Shown: positions 36,447 through 45,443 of the stretch, piece by piece | Layout: each line of letters opens with the position of its first letter | Numbering within the stretch: position 1 is the stretch's first letter | From: Saccharothrix longispora | Lineage (GTDB): Bacteria; Actinomycetota; Actinomycetes; Mycobacteriales; Pseudonocardiaceae | Length of the DNA stretch: 64,000 bases | Direction of reading: 5' to 3' | NCBI RefSeq assembly: GCF_030852425.1 | Contig: NZ_NSDM01000019.1 | Location: 1 to 64,000, forward strand | Made by a program: the position numbers and the translations under genes | Notes under the pieces: model-generated | What the model was told of the DNA's origin: nothing | Databases searched by the model: none | What the model saw: the letters and a program-made list of their open reading frames with translations, nothing else

Positions 36447-36452
36447 CGGCGC

Positions 36453-39128
36453 GTGAGCACTCCAGGAGCCTCCCGCTTGCTGCTGATCGACGGCCACTCG
36501 ATGGCCTACCGGGCGTTCTTCGCGCTGCCCAAGGAGAACTTCCAGACCGGGACCGGTCAGACCACCAACGCGGTGTACGGCTTCACGTCGATGCTGATCA
36601 ACCTGCTGCGCGACGAGCGGCCCACGCACATCGCGGTGGCGTTCGACGTGTCGCGCAGGACGTTCCGCACCGAGGCGTACGCGGACTACAAGGCGGGCCG
36701 CAGCGAGACGCCCGACGAGTTCCGAGGCCAGGTCAGCCTCATCAAGGACGTCCTCGACACGCTGAACATCCGCACCCTGTCGAAGGACAACTACGAGGCC
36801 GACGACATCATCGCCACGCTCACGACCCAGGCGACGGCGCTCGGCCACGAGGTCCTCATCTCCACCGGCGACCGCGACGCGCTGCAACTGGTCACCGACA
36901 AGGTGACGGTGCTGTACCCCGTCAAGGGGGTGTCCGAGATGGCCCGCTACACCCCGGAGTTGGTGCTGGAGAAGCAGGGTGTCCGGCCGGAGCTGTACGC
37001 CGACTACGCGGCGGTGCGCGGCGACTCGTCCGACAACCTGCCCAACACCCCCGGCGTCGGGCCGAAGACGATCGTGAAGCTGCTCAACCAGTTCGGCTCG
37101 CTCGACGGGCTGGTCGACCACGTCGACCAGGTGCCCGGCAAGGTCGGCGACGCGATCCGCGCCAACCTGCCCAACATCATCCTCAACCGGCGGCTCACCG
37201 AGCTGGTCCGCGACGTCGAGCTGCCGTTCGGCCCCGAGGACCTGGCGGCGCGGCCGTGGGACCGCGACGCCGTGCACCGGCTGTTCGACGAGCTGGAGTT
37301 CCGCGTCCTGCGCGACCGGCTGTTCGCCACCCTGTCCACCGCCGAGCCGGAGGCCGACGAGGGCTTCGCCGTCAGCGGCGGCCCCGTGCCCGCCGGCACC
37401 CTCGGTGCCTGGCTGGACGCGCACGGCCGCGCGGGCCGCGTCGGCGTCGCGTTCCGCTCCGCCGGCGGGGACCTGGAGGGCCTCGCGTTCGCGACGCCCG
37501 GCGGCGAGGGCGGCTACGTCGAGGTCGCCTCGCTGACCGAGGAGGACGAGAACGCGCTGGCCGCGTGGCTCGCCGACGCCGACGTGCCGAAGGCGGCGCA
37601 CGACCTGAAGCTGCCCCTGCGCGCGCTGCGCGCCCGGGGGTGGGTGCTGCGCGGCGTCACCAGCGACACCGCGCTCGCCGCCTACCTCGTGCGGCCCGGC
37701 CAGCGGTCGTTCGCCCTCGACGACCTCGCCCTGCGCTACCTCAAGCGCGAGCTGCGCGCCGAGGAGGTCGACGACGGCCAGCTGTCGCTGCTCGCCGACG
37801 AGGAGGAGGAGCGCGAGAAGACCGCGCAGGCCGCGATCGTGCGCGCGTTCGCCGTGTCCGAGCTGGCCGACGCGCTCGACGAGGAGCTGGTGCGCACCGG
37901 CCAGCAGTCGCTGCTCGCGTCGCTGGAGCTGCCGCTCATGCACGTGCTCGACGAGGTCGAGGCCGTCGGCATCGCGATCGACACCGACCACCTGGCCGAG
38001 CTGGAGGCGCACTTCGCGGCGGGCGTGAAGGAGGCCGCGCAGGCCGCGTACGCCGTCATCGGCAAGGAGATCAACCTCGGCTCGCCCAAGCAGCTCCAGG
38101 CGGTGCTGTTCGACGAGCTGAACATGCCGAAGACCAAGAAGACCAAGACCGGGTACACGACGGACGCCGACGCGCTCCAGACGCTGTTCGAGAGCACCGA
38201 GCACCCGTTCCTCCAGCACCTGCTGGCGCACCGCGACGTGACCAGGCTCAAGTCGACGGTCGACGGCCTGCTCAAGGCGGTCGCGGACGACGGGCGCATC
38301 CACACGACGTTCCACCAGACCATCGCCGCCACCGGCCGGCTGTCGTCCACCGACCCGAACCTCCAGAACATCCCGATCCGCACCGACGAGGGCCGCCGCA
38401 TCCGCGAGGCGTTCGTCGTCGGGCCGGGCTTCGCCGAGCTGATGACCGCCGACTACAGCCAGATCGAGATGCGGATCATGGCGCACCTGTCGGAGGACGA
38501 GGGCCTGATCGAGGCGTTCCGGTCGGGGGAGGACCTGCACACGTTCGTGGCGTCCCGCGCGTTCTCGGTGCCGACGTCCGAGGTGAGCGCCGAGCAGCGC
38601 CGCCGGGTGAAGGCGATGTCGTACGGCCTGGCCTACGGGCTGTCCGAGTACGGCCTGGCGCAGCAGCTGCGCATCCCGGCGGCCGAGGCGCGCGAGCAGA
38701 AGGAGGCGTACTTCACCCGCTTCGGCGGCGTGCGCGACTACCTGAACACGATCGTCGTGGACGCCCGCGAGAAGGGCTACACGGAGACCATCCTGGGGCG
38801 GCGGCGCTACCTGCCGGACCTCAACAGCGACAACCGCCAGCGCCGCGAGATGGCCGAGCGGATGGCGTTGAACGCCCCCATCCAGGGCAGCGCGGCCGAC
38901 ATCATCAAGGTGGCGATGCTGGGCGTGTTCCGGGCGCTGGAGGCGTCGGGCCTGAGGTCCCGGATGCTGCTCCAGGTGCACGACGAACTGGTGCTGGAGA
39001 TCGCCGAGGGCGAGCGCGAGGCCGTGGAGGCGCTGGTGCGCGAGGAGATGGGCAACGCCCACCACCTGGCGGTGCCCCTGGAGGTCTCGGTGGGCGTGGG
39101 CCGCTCCTGGGACACCGCCGCGCACTGA
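36453..39128 (+). CDS. polA: DNA polymerase I
   Basis: An 891-residue family A polymerase for Okazaki-fragment processing and repair. The N-terminal 5'-3' exonuclease domain (residues 1 to ~290) has LLLIDGHSMAYRAFFALP, FDVSRRTFRTEAYADYKAGR, YEADDIIATL and GDRDALQL. The middle domain lacks the D-x-E proofreading motif (VGVAFRSAGGDLEG), so there is no 3'-5' exonuclease, as in other actinobacteria. The polymerase domain has TGRLSSTDPNLQNIPIR, MTADYSQIEMRIMAHL (motif A), RRRVKAMSYGLAYGLSEYG (O helix) and LLQVHDELVLE (motif C). The start is GTG 36453. Confidence 0.97.
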   Translation: MSTPGASRLLLIDGHSMAYRAFFALPKENFQTGTGQTTNAVYGFTSMLINLLRDERPTHIAVAFDVSRRTFRTEAYADYKAGRSETPDEFRGQVSLIKDVLDTLNIRTLSKDNYEADDIIATLTTQATALGHEVLISTGDRDALQLVTDKVTVLYPVKGVSEMARYTPELVLEKQGVRPELYADYAAVRGDSSDNLPNTPGVGPKTIVKLLNQFGSLDGLVDHVDQVPGKVGDAIRANLPNIILNRRLTELVRDVELPFGPEDLAARPWDRDAVHRLFDELEFRVLRDRLFATLSTAEPEADEGFAVSGGPVPAGTLGAWLDAHGRAGRVGVAFRSAGGDLEGLAFATPGGEGGYVEVASLTEEDENALAAWLADADVPKAAHDLKLPLRALRARGWVLRGVTSDTALAAYLVRPGQRSFALDDLALRYLKRELRAEEVDDGQLSLLADEEEEREKTAQAAIVRAFAVSELADALDEELVRTGQQSLLASLELPLMHVLDEVEAVGIAIDTDHLAELEAHFAAGVKEAAQAAYAVIGKEINLGSPKQLQAVLFDELNMPKTKKTKTGYTTDADALQTLFESTEHPFLQHLLAHRDVTRLKSTVDGLLKAVADDGRIHTTFHQTIAATGRLSSTDPNLQNIPIRTDEGRRIREAFVVGPGFAELMTADYSQIEMRIMAHLSEDEGLIEAFRSGEDLHTFVASRAFSVPTSEVSAEQRRRVKAMSYGLAYGLSEYGLAQQLRIPAAEAREQKEAYFTRFGGVRDYLNTIVVDAREKGYTETILGRRRYLPDLNSDNRQRREMAERMALNAPIQGSAADIIKVAMLGVFRALEASGLRSRMLLQVHDELVLEIAEGEREAVEALVREEMGNAHHLAVPLEVSVGVGRSWDTAAH

Positions 39129-39141
39129 CCCCCGACCGGGT

Positions 39142-39174
39142 GGGGCGGGGGAGGGGCGAGCCCTCCCCCGCCCC
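39142..39174. terminator. Terminator between polA and HxlR gene
   Basis: A perfect 14-bp G/C stem (39142-39155 and 39161-39174) with a 5-base loop lies 13 bases after the polA stop and 15 bases before the convergent HxlR stop. Confidence 0.85.
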
Positions 39175-39188
39175 TCGGTTCCGCTCCC

Positions 39189-39632
39189 TCAGCGCAGCGG
39201 CGTCACGCGCACGTCCCGCGCCGTCAGCACCTCCGCGCACCCGGCGCAGGTGACCGCCACGTCCACCCCGCCCCCGCAGTCGCGGTGGTGCAGGTCGAAC
39301 GACGGGCCGGGCTCGGGCGACATCCACCGGTCGCCCCACTTGCGCAGCGCCATCAGCACCGGGTAGAGGTCCAGGCCCTTCTCGGTCAGCCGGTACTCGT
39401 AGCGCGTCCGGACGTCCTTGTACGCCTCGCGCCGCAGGATGCCCTCCTCCACCAGCGTGCCCAGGCGCTCGGTGAGCACGCTGCGGGAGATCTCCATCGT
39501 CGACTGGAAGTCCTCGAACCGCCGCGTGCCGAGGAACGCCTGCCGCAGCAGCAGCAGCGTCCACCGCTCTCCCAGCAGCGCCGCCGGCAACGACACCGGG
39601 CACTGCTCGTCCACGACCCTGACCTGTCCCAT
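39189..39632 (-). CDS. HxlR-family transcriptional regulator with C-terminal cysteine motif
   Basis: A 147-residue winged-helix regulator. The HxlR domain is clear: LLGERWTLLLLRQAFLGTRRFEDFQ, ISRSVLTERLGTLVEEGILRRE, RTRYEYRLTEKGLDLYPVLMALRKWGDRW. The last ~30 residues carry a possible metal-binding set (DLHHRDCGG and CAGCAEVL). Family members answer thiol or electrophile stress or carbonyl compounds. It is divergent from a GNAT acetyltransferase gene; inverted repeats in the 77-base gap are probable binding sites. ATG 39632. Confidence 0.9.
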   Translation of the reverse strand: MGQVRVVDEQCPVSLPAALLGERWTLLLLRQAFLGTRRFEDFQSTMEISRSVLTERLGTLVEEGILRREAYKDVRTRYEYRLTEKGLDLYPVLMALRKWGDRWMSPEPGPSFDLHHRDCGGGVDVAVTCAGCAEVLTARDVRVTPLR

Positions 39633-39653
39633 GGACCCCGACGATACCGCTTG

Positions 39654-39695
39654 CGTTCGGAAAACGAATCCAGTTAGGGTTCGGAATCCGAACCC
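39654..39695. promoter_or_regulatory. Palindromic operators between HxlR and GNAT genes
   Basis: Two related inverted repeats lie in the divergent promoter. One is CGTT-CGGAA-AACG (39654-39666). The other is a perfect 8-bp arm pair GGGTTCGG-AAT-CCGAACCC (39677-39695). They share the core GTTCGGA. The spacing of about two helical turns between centres suits two HxlR dimers. Confidence 0.65.
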
Positions 39696-39709
39696 AAGGG
39701 GCGCCCGCC

Positions 39710-40207
39710 ATGCGAGTCCGCGAACTGCACCGCGCCGAAGCGGCCGACGTCGTCGCCACCGTCTTCCGCGGCCTCTCCCCGCACAGCCGCCACCTGCGCT
39801 TCCACGCCCCCGTGCCCCGCCTCACCGCGGCCGTGCACCGCCGCCTCGCCGACCTCGACGGACGCCGCCGCGCCGCCCTCGTCGCCGAGTGCCACCACCG
39901 CCCCGTCGGCATCGCCCGGCTCGCGGCCACCGGGGACGCCGCCGCCGAGGTCGCGATCGCGGTCGTCGACCCGTGGCAGCGCAAGGGCGTCGGCACGCGC
40001 CTCGTCGCCGAACTCGCCACCCTCGCCGCCGCCCTCGACTACACCGCGCTGCACGGCGACGTCCTCCACGACAACCAGCCGATGCTCCGCCTCGTCCGCC
40101 GCCTCCTCCCCGGCGCGCGCCTCACCCGGGCCGAGGACGACGTGGTCCACGTCCGCTACCCGCTCACCGTCACCCACCAGGACCTGGTGGCCGACCTGCG
40201 GTGGTGA
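39710..40207 (+). CDS. GNAT-family N-acetyltransferase
   Basis: A 165-residue acetyltransferase. The acetyl-CoA pyrophosphate loop is VDPWQRKGVGTRLVAEL (Q/R-x-x-G-x-G pattern), and the N-terminal region RELHRAEAADVVATVFRGLSPHSRHLRFH is typical of GNAT proteins that resemble acetate-responsive or stress acetyltransferases. The substrate is unknown. The ATG at 39710 is preceded by the HxlR operator region, so expression is probably HxlR-controlled. The stop overlaps a possible GTG start (40204) of the next gene. Confidence 0.88.
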   Translation: MRVRELHRAEAADVVATVFRGLSPHSRHLRFHAPVPRLTAAVHRRLADLDGRRRAALVAECHHRPVGIARLAATGDAAAEVAIAVVDPWQRKGVGTRLVAELATLAAALDYTALHGDVLHDNQPMLRLVRRLLPGARLTRAEDDVVHVRYPLTVTHQDLVADLRW

Positions 40208-40221
40208 GCAGAATCGTGGTC

Positions 40222-41541
40222 ATGCGACGCAGCGGCGGCACGCGACGGGTGTTCGGCTTGGTCCTGGCACTCCTCCTGGTCGCGCCGCCGGCCGTCCAGG
40301 CGACCCCGCCGGGGGACCGGCCCCTGCCCGGCTACACGATCGACAACCCGCCGCTGCCTCCCGCGCGGGTCGGCGGCCTGCCGTCGCGCGTCCTCCAGGG
40401 CGTGCACGAGCACGCCGCGTACACCGTCGAGGTCCCGCCCCGCTGGAACGGCCGCCTCGTCATGTGGGCGCACGGCTACCGCGGCGCGAGCACCGTCCTC
40501 ACCGTCGACCCGCCCGGCTACGGCCTGCGCCAACGCCTCCTCGACCAGGGCTTCGCCTGGGCCGCGTCCAGCTACTACGCCAACGGCTACGACGTGAGGG
40601 CCGGCGTCGAGAGCACGCACGACCTCGCCGTGCGCGCCCAGCGGCTGATCGGGCGGGCGAAGGGCGTCCTCGTCGCCGGCGTCTCCATGGGCGGTCACGT
40701 CATCGGCCGCTCGCTGGAGCAGTACCCCGGCTTCTACGACGGCGCCCTCCCGCTGTGCGGCGTGCTCGGCGACCAGGAGCTGTTCGACTTCTTCCTCGAC
40801 TACAACCTCGTCGCGCAGGCGCTGAGCGGCGTCCGCGCGTGGCCCCCGCCGGCCGACTACCTCGACGCCGTCGTGCCGCGCATCCAGGCCGAGCTGGGCC
40901 TGACCGGCACGCCGAACGAGCGCGGCCGGCAGCTCGTCGGGATCACCGTGAACCGCTCCGGCGGCCCGCGGCCCGGCGGCGAGCAGGCGTTCCGGCACTG
41001 GAAGGACTTCCTGTTCGGCCTGGGGGCCGCCTCGTCCGGCGAGGGCCTGGCCGCGGACCCCGGCCGGGTCGCCACCAACGCGCTCACCCGCTACGCGCCG
41101 AACACCCCGGTCGACGTGGACCGCGCCGTCCGGCGCGTCCTGCCGGAGGACCTCCGGGCCCGCCTCACGCCGTCGCTCACCGAGGTGCCGCGCATCGCGG
41201 GCCGGCCGACCGCGCCGGTGCTGTCGCTGCACGACCTGGGCGACCTGTTCGTGCCGTTCTCGATGGAGCAGCTCTACGAGCGCGACGTGCGCCGCAACGG
41301 CCGCGGCCACCTGCTGGCGCAGCGGGCGATCCGCGCCGTCGAGCACTGCGAGTTCAGCCCGGTCGAGGTGGGCACCGCCTGGGACGACCTGGTGAGGTGG
41401 GTGGACACGGGCCGCAAGCCCGCCGGGGACGTCGTGTCCGACCCCGCGGTCGTGGCCGCGCCCGACTACGGCTGCCGCTTCAGCGACCCGGCCGCCCACT
41501 CCGACCCGAACGGCACCCGCCGGCTGTTCCCGCCCTGCTGA
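40222..41541 (+). CDS. Secreted alpha/beta hydrolase
   Basis: A 439-residue exported hydrolase. The signal peptide is basic then hydrophobic (MRRSGGTRRVFGLVLALLLV to PPAVQA). The hydrolase core has LVMWAHGYRGAS (oxyanion region), nucleophile serine in VAGVSMGGHVIG, a probable acid in LSLHDLGDLFVPF and a histidine in AVEHCEFSP. From memory it resembles secreted alpha/beta hydrolases annotated as tripeptidyl aminopeptidase-like, but no peptidase activity can be assured. Start ATG 40222 gives a normal signal peptide; GTG 40204 overlaps the GNAT stop and would couple translation. Ends in FPPC with cysteines that may form disulfides. Confidence 0.83.
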   Translation: MRRSGGTRRVFGLVLALLLVAPPAVQATPPGDRPLPGYTIDNPPLPPARVGGLPSRVLQGVHEHAAYTVEVPPRWNGRLVMWAHGYRGASTVLTVDPPGYGLRQRLLDQGFAWAASSYYANGYDVRAGVESTHDLAVRAQRLIGRAKGVLVAGVSMGGHVIGRSLEQYPGFYDGALPLCGVLGDQELFDFFLDYNLVAQALSGVRAWPPPADYLDAVVPRIQAELGLTGTPNERGRQLVGITVNRSGGPRPGGEQAFRHWKDFLFGLGAASSGEGLAADPGRVATNALTRYAPNTPVDVDRAVRRVLPEDLRARLTPSLTEVPRIAGRPTAPVLSLHDLGDLFVPFSMEQLYERDVRRNGRGHLLAQRAIRAVEHCEFSPVEVGTAWDDLVRWVDTGRKPAGDVVSDPAVVAAPDYGCRFSDPAAHSDPNGTRRLFPPC

Positions 41542-41635
41542 CGCGCGGTGGGCGCGGCCGGCGCCGCGCCGGCACCCCGACTCGCCGGCGGCCGAACGGC
41601 CGGGTGGCGGTCGACCGCGGCGGTAGCCTGACCCG

Positions 41636-42232
41636 GTGCCGCTCCTGGGACCGCGCGACGAGCTGCCGCACCCCCCGCGCCGGGTGCTCGTGACCGGCAC
41701 GTCCGGCTCGGGCAAGTCCACCCTCGCCCGGCACGTCGCGGGGTGCCTCGGTCTGTCCTATGTGGAGATGGACTCGCTGTTCCACGGTCCACAGTGGACA
41801 CCCAGGGCGGAGTTCGAGGCGGACGTGCGGCGGTTCCTGGAGAGGCCGGCGTGGGCGACCGAGTGGCAGTACCGCGCGGTGCGGCCGCTGCTGCTTTCGC
41901 ACGCGGACACGCTGGTCTGGTTGGACCACCCGAAGCACGTCGTCATGCGCCGGGTCGCCGTGCGCACCACGATGAGGCGCGTGCGACGGGCGGAGCTGTG
42001 GAACGGCAACGTGGAACCGCCCCTGCGCACGGTGTTCACCGATCCCGAGCACCTGCTGCGGTGGGCGTGGAAGTCGCACCGCAGGACCGGTGAACGGGTG
42101 CGCGCCGTCCTCGGCGGCGAGCACGCGCACCGGCTCGTGGTGGTGCGGCTGCGGGGCCAGCGAGAGGTCGACCAGTGGCGTAGAGGCCCGTTGCGCAGAG
42201 CGGCGGAACGGGGTGAGGAGTCGGTGCGATGA
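41636..42232 (+). CDS. P-loop nucleotide kinase-like protein (FlaR/topology-modulation type)
   Basis: A 198-residue P-loop protein. Walker A is VTGTSGSGKSTLARHVA, followed by LGLSYVEMDSLFHGPQWTPRAEFEADVRRFL and LVWLDHPKHVVMRRV, the pattern of adenylate-kinase-like proteins annotated as topology modulation protein (FlaR). The substrate is unknown. The start is GTG 41636. A TAGCCT hexamer (41624-41629) lies 6 bases before it, so the message may be leaderless. The stop overlaps the start of the next gene (ATGA). Confidence 0.82.
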   Translation: MPLLGPRDELPHPPRRVLVTGTSGSGKSTLARHVAGCLGLSYVEMDSLFHGPQWTPRAEFEADVRRFLERPAWATEWQYRAVRPLLLSHADTLVWLDHPKHVVMRRVAVRTTMRRVRRAELWNGNVEPPLRTVFTDPEHLLRWAWKSHRRTGERVRAVLGGEHAHRLVVVRLRGQREVDQWRRGPLRRAAERGEESVR

Positions 42233-42822
42233 GCGAGCGAACGGCGTTGGTGCTGGGCGGCACGGGGATGTTGAGGGGGTGCGCGGACGAACTGCTGGCG
42301 CTGGGGTGGCACGTCGTGCTGCCCAGCCGCAGACCCGACGCGGTCCTCGGGCAGGCGGCGAGAGCGTCGCTGAAGAGGGGCGGTCACGTGCCGCAGGCCG
42401 ACGAGCGGGCGCGCGCGCTGCGCGTCGCGGCGGACTGGGCCAGGCCGGAGGAGCTGGCCGACAAGGTGCGCGACGCGCTGGCGGGGCGACCGGCCGACCT
42501 GCTGGTCGCCTGGGTGCACACGAGCTACCGCGCAGCCGTGCTGAGGGCCGTCGCGCCGCTGCTCGCGCCGCACGCGCCGGTGGTGGAGGTGCTCGACAGC
42601 AGCGAGATCAACCCGGTGCGCGGCGTGCCGGACCCGACGTTGGAGGGCCACCCGGCGCAGCAGGTCGTGCTCGGGTTCGTCCGGCACGGCGGCGGCACGC
42701 GCTGGCTCAGCCACGAGGAGACGTCGGTGGGCGTGCTCGACGCCGTGCACCGCGCCCTGGAGGGCCGCCCGCCGTCGGTGCACCAGGTGGGCGAGATCGA
42801 CACCTGGGAAGCGCGCAACTAG
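42229..42822 (+). CDS. Short Rossmann-fold (SDR-like) protein
   Basis: A 197-residue protein with an N-terminal dinucleotide-binding motif (ALVLGGTGMLRGCADELLALG) and a basic residue pair after strand two (LPSRRPDAV), suggesting NADP(H). It lacks an evident Tyr-x-x-x-Lys catalytic pair and is shorter than classical SDRs, so it may bind rather than catalyse. It is translationally coupled (ATGA) to the P-loop protein, and its stop lies 10 bases from the convergent TetR gene. Confidence 0.72.
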   Translation: MSERTALVLGGTGMLRGCADELLALGWHVVLPSRRPDAVLGQAARASLKRGGHVPQADERARALRVAADWARPEELADKVRDALAGRPADLLVAWVHTSYRAAVLRAVAPLLAPHAPVVEVLDSSEINPVRGVPDPTLEGHPAQQVVLGFVRHGGGTRWLSHEETSVGVLDAVHRALEGRPPSVHQVGEIDTWEARN

Positions 42823-42832
42823 GCCGCGCGGA

Positions 42833-43429
42833 TCAGGCCGGCGGGCGCAGGCCGCGCACCAGCAGCAGCACCGACTCGCGCACCTCGGCGAGGTCCCGCT
42901 CCGGCTGGAACACCTGCCAGTCCAGGGCCACCACGAGCATCGTGCCGAACAGCGCGGCGGACGCGGTGCCGACCTGCACGCCCTCGGGCAGCCGGCCCGC
43001 GTCGGCCAGCCGCTGCACCTGGCCGCGCACGATCGACACGATGTCGTCGCGCAGCAGGCCCAGCGTGCCGTGCCACTGGCCGGGCGTGCGCCACAGCTCC
43101 GACACCAGCAGCTGCCCGAACGCCGGGTACTCGGCGAAGAACCCGAGCATCCCGTCCACCAGCGACGTCATCGCCGCCTCGGTCCCGTCCTCGTCCTCGG
43201 CGACCCTCAACCGCGCGGCCAGCAGGTCGACGCCGTGCCGCAGCAGGGCGTCGACCAGCGCGTCCTTGCTGGCGAAGTTGTAGTAGACGGTGCCCTTCGC
43301 GACCCCGGCCTCGGCGGCGATCTCGTCCACCGTCACGCTCGCCGCGCCCCGTTCGCCGACGAGCTTCAGCGCCGCGTCGAACAGCTTCTGCTTGGTGGCG
43401 GCGGTGCGGCCGGGGCGGGGGCCGGTCAC
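42833..43429 (-). CDS. TetR-family transcriptional regulator
   Basis: A 198-residue regulator. The helix-turn-helix is AALKLVGERGAASVTVDEIAAEAGVAKGTVYYNFASKDALVD, read over the usual TetR positions. The C-terminal ligand domain (FAEYPAFGQLLVSELWRTPGQWHG) is of the type often paired with YhgE/Pip membrane proteins. The start GTG 43429 overlaps the TGA of the upstream YhgE gene (GTGA), so it is in the same operon and probably represses it. Confidence 0.92.
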   Translation of the reverse strand: MTGPRPGRTAATKQKLFDAALKLVGERGAASVTVDEIAAEAGVAKGTVYYNFASKDALVDALLRHGVDLLAARLRVAEDEDGTEAAMTSLVDGMLGFFAEYPAFGQLLVSELWRTPGQWHGTLGLLRDDIVSIVRGQVQRLADAGRLPEGVQVGTASAALFGTMLVVALDWQVFQPERDLAEVRESVLLLVRGLRPPA

Positions 43430-44880
43430 AGCACCAGTTCGGGTTTGAGGCGAGACGGGGTCCACACCCGCTGCTTGTACGCGGCCAGCGTCGACAAGGC
43501 AAGCCCGGCGAGCAGGTAGCCGGCCAGGACCAGCGCGTCCCGACCGACGCCGCCCAGCGGCCCGCCGTACATGAGGTGCCGGAGGCCGTCCACGGCGTAG
43601 CCCATGGGCAGGCCGTGGTGCAGCGGGTACAGCGGCACCGGGATCGTCTGCCACGGGAACGTGCCGCCCGCGCTGACCAGCTGGAGGATCAGCAGCACCA
43701 GCCCGATGAACTTGCCGACCACCCCGAACAGGGCGTTGAGCCCGTGCAGCACGGCCACGAACGCCGCCGACACCAGGAACAGGAACGCCGGCGCGCCGAT
43801 CGGGTGCGACGGGCGGATGTCCACCACGAGCGCGACCACCGAGTACCTGACGACGACCTGCGCCACGCCCAGCAGCGCGCCGGGCAGCCAGCCGCCGACC
43901 GCGACCCGCAGCGCGGACCGGCCGACCGCGAGACCGCGCCGCGACAGCGGCCTGAGCAGCAGGTACAGCACGAACGCGCCGATCCGCGTGGCCAGGCCGA
44001 GGAAGAACGGGGCCAGGCCCGCGCCGTAGCTGCCCGCCGACGTCTGGCTCACCCCGCGCACGGTCACCGGGTCGCCGATGGTGTGGGCGGTCGACTCGCG
44101 GGTCGGGTCGTCGGGGGCGGGGATCTCGGACACGCCCGCGGCGAGGCCGTCGTGCAGCTGGTTCGTGCCGTCGACCAGCTGTCGCTCGCCGTCGCGGAGC
44201 CGGCCGGCGCCGTCGCGCACCTGCGCCGCGCCGGACGCCAGCTGCGTCGCGCCGTCGTCGAGCCGCGTGATGGCGCCGGTCAGCGCCGGGGTGGAGGCGG
44301 CGAGCCGCGCGGCGCCGTCGGCGGCCTCGGCCGTCCTCTGCCGGATCGTGGAGAACCCGAGCAGCAGCTTGTCCGCCGCCTCCGCGCCGACCTCCACCGA
44401 GACGGAGCGGCGCACCTCGGTGCCCACCTGGTTGGCGATCGTGGACCCGAGGTAGTTGTTCGCGTCGTTCGTGGTCAGCACGATCACGCCCTGGCGCGGG
44501 GTGAACCCGCCGGTGGAGATCAGGGCCTGCGAGAAGTCCTCGGGCAGGGTGAGGGCGAACGTGAAGGTGCCGTCGCGCACGCCCCGCTCGGCCTCCTCCG
44601 CGCCCACCCGGCGCCAGTCGAAGCGCTTGCCGTCGACCAGCTCGTCGGCGACGTCCTCGCCCGCGTCGAGGCGGGTGCCGTCACCGGAGACGGCTCCCCG
44701 GTCCTCGACGACGAGCGCGGCCGGCACCCGGTCCAGGTTCGCGTACGGGTCCTTGTCGGCGTAGAGGTACAGCGCCGCGTACAGCAGCGGGACCAGCGTC
44801 AGCGCCAGCACCGCGAGCTTGGGCAGCCTGCCGGAGGTGATCCGGCGCAGCTCGTTGAACGCCATCCGGAGCGCGGTCAC
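43426..44880 (-). CDS. YhgE/Pip-family membrane protein (ABC-2-like)
   Basis: A 484-residue membrane protein. One N-terminal hydrophobic segment (VLALTLVPLLYAALYLYADKDPYANL) is followed by a large extracytoplasmic region. That region has repeated GA-rich heptad-like stretches (LDDGATQLASGAAQVRDGAG) and then about five hydrophobic segments at the C-terminus. This is the YhgE/phage-infection-protein layout, related to ABC-2 permeases and involved in export of unknown substrates. The start GTG 44880 overlaps the stop of a decayed ABC-ATPase-like gene, and its stop overlaps the TetR start. Confidence 0.92.
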   Translation of the reverse strand: MTALRMAFNELRRITSGRLPKLAVLALTLVPLLYAALYLYADKDPYANLDRVPAALVVEDRGAVSGDGTRLDAGEDVADELVDGKRFDWRRVGAEEAERGVRDGTFTFALTLPEDFSQALISTGGFTPRQGVIVLTTNDANNYLGSTIANQVGTEVRRSVSVEVGAEAADKLLLGFSTIRQRTAEAADGAARLAASTPALTGAITRLDDGATQLASGAAQVRDGAGRLRDGERQLVDGTNQLHDGLAAGVSEIPAPDDPTRESTAHTIGDPVTVRGVSQTSAGSYGAGLAPFFLGLATRIGAFVLYLLLRPLSRRGLAVGRSALRVAVGGWLPGALLGVAQVVVRYSVVALVVDIRPSHPIGAPAFLFLVSAAFVAVLHGLNALFGVVGKFIGLVLLILQLVSAGGTFPWQTIPVPLYPLHHGLPMGYAVDGLRHLMYGGPLGGVGRDALVLAGYLLAGLALSTLAAYKQRVWTPSRLKPELVL

Positions 44881-45440
44881 TCGGACTCCTCGGGGGTGTT
44901 GTCGGCCCCGATGCGGGCCGTCGGGACGCCGAGGAACCCGGCGGAGGTGGTCGTGCACAGCACCACGACGGAGCGGTCGCCGGTGACCTGGGCGCGGGCC
45001 GGCTCCCACCAGGTCGCCGGGTCGCCGTGGTAGCGGTCGGGGCTGTCCAGGACGAGGACGGCGGCGTCCGGGCGGCCCGCGGCCAGCTCCAGCAGCAGGG
45101 CGCGCCGGGTGTGCGGGGGACGTTCTCGAAGCGGTGGTCGTGGTAGCGGTCGGCGTCCCGCTCGACCAGCCAGTCGGCCACGGCCTTGCGCCCGCTGGGC
45201 GCGCCGTTCACGGCCAGCTCCTCGCCCACGACGCCGGCCAGGGACAGCGAGCCCTCGGGTTCGCTCACGTCGGGGGAGTCCACCGGCACGACCCGCCTGC
45301 GCAGCTCGCGCTCGTCGGGGGCCACCTCGCCGGTGCTCGGCCGCATCCGGCCGGACAGGACGAGCGCCAGCGCCGTGCGCCCGGTGCCCGGCCGCAACTC
45401 GGAGCGGTGTGATCCGGGTGTCGCCGACGAAGTGCCACCC
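44877..45440 (-). pseudogene. Decayed ABC-type ATPase gene upstream of YhgE
   Basis: Three coding pieces in different frames suggest a degraded ATPase gene. WHFVGDTRITPLRV lies near 45390-45435. RPGTGRTALALVLSGRM, with a Walker-A-like PGTGRT (arginine for the usual lysine), continues to RYHDHRFENVP near 45125. After a change of frame at the five-C run near 45118 (GGGGG on the plus strand) the sequence reads TRRALLLELAAGRPDAAVLVLDSP, Walker-B-like, through GADNTPEESE to a TGA that overlaps the YhgE start. No start codon exists after the upstream GNAT stop in the first frame. It could be mutation or sequencing error. Confidence 0.5.
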
Positions 45441-45443
45441 GGT

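Noticed and set aside
37400-37650. Proofreading exonuclease in PolA
   Set aside because: The D-x-E motif and later acidic residues of the 3'-5' exonuclease are absent, as is normal in actinobacterial PolA.
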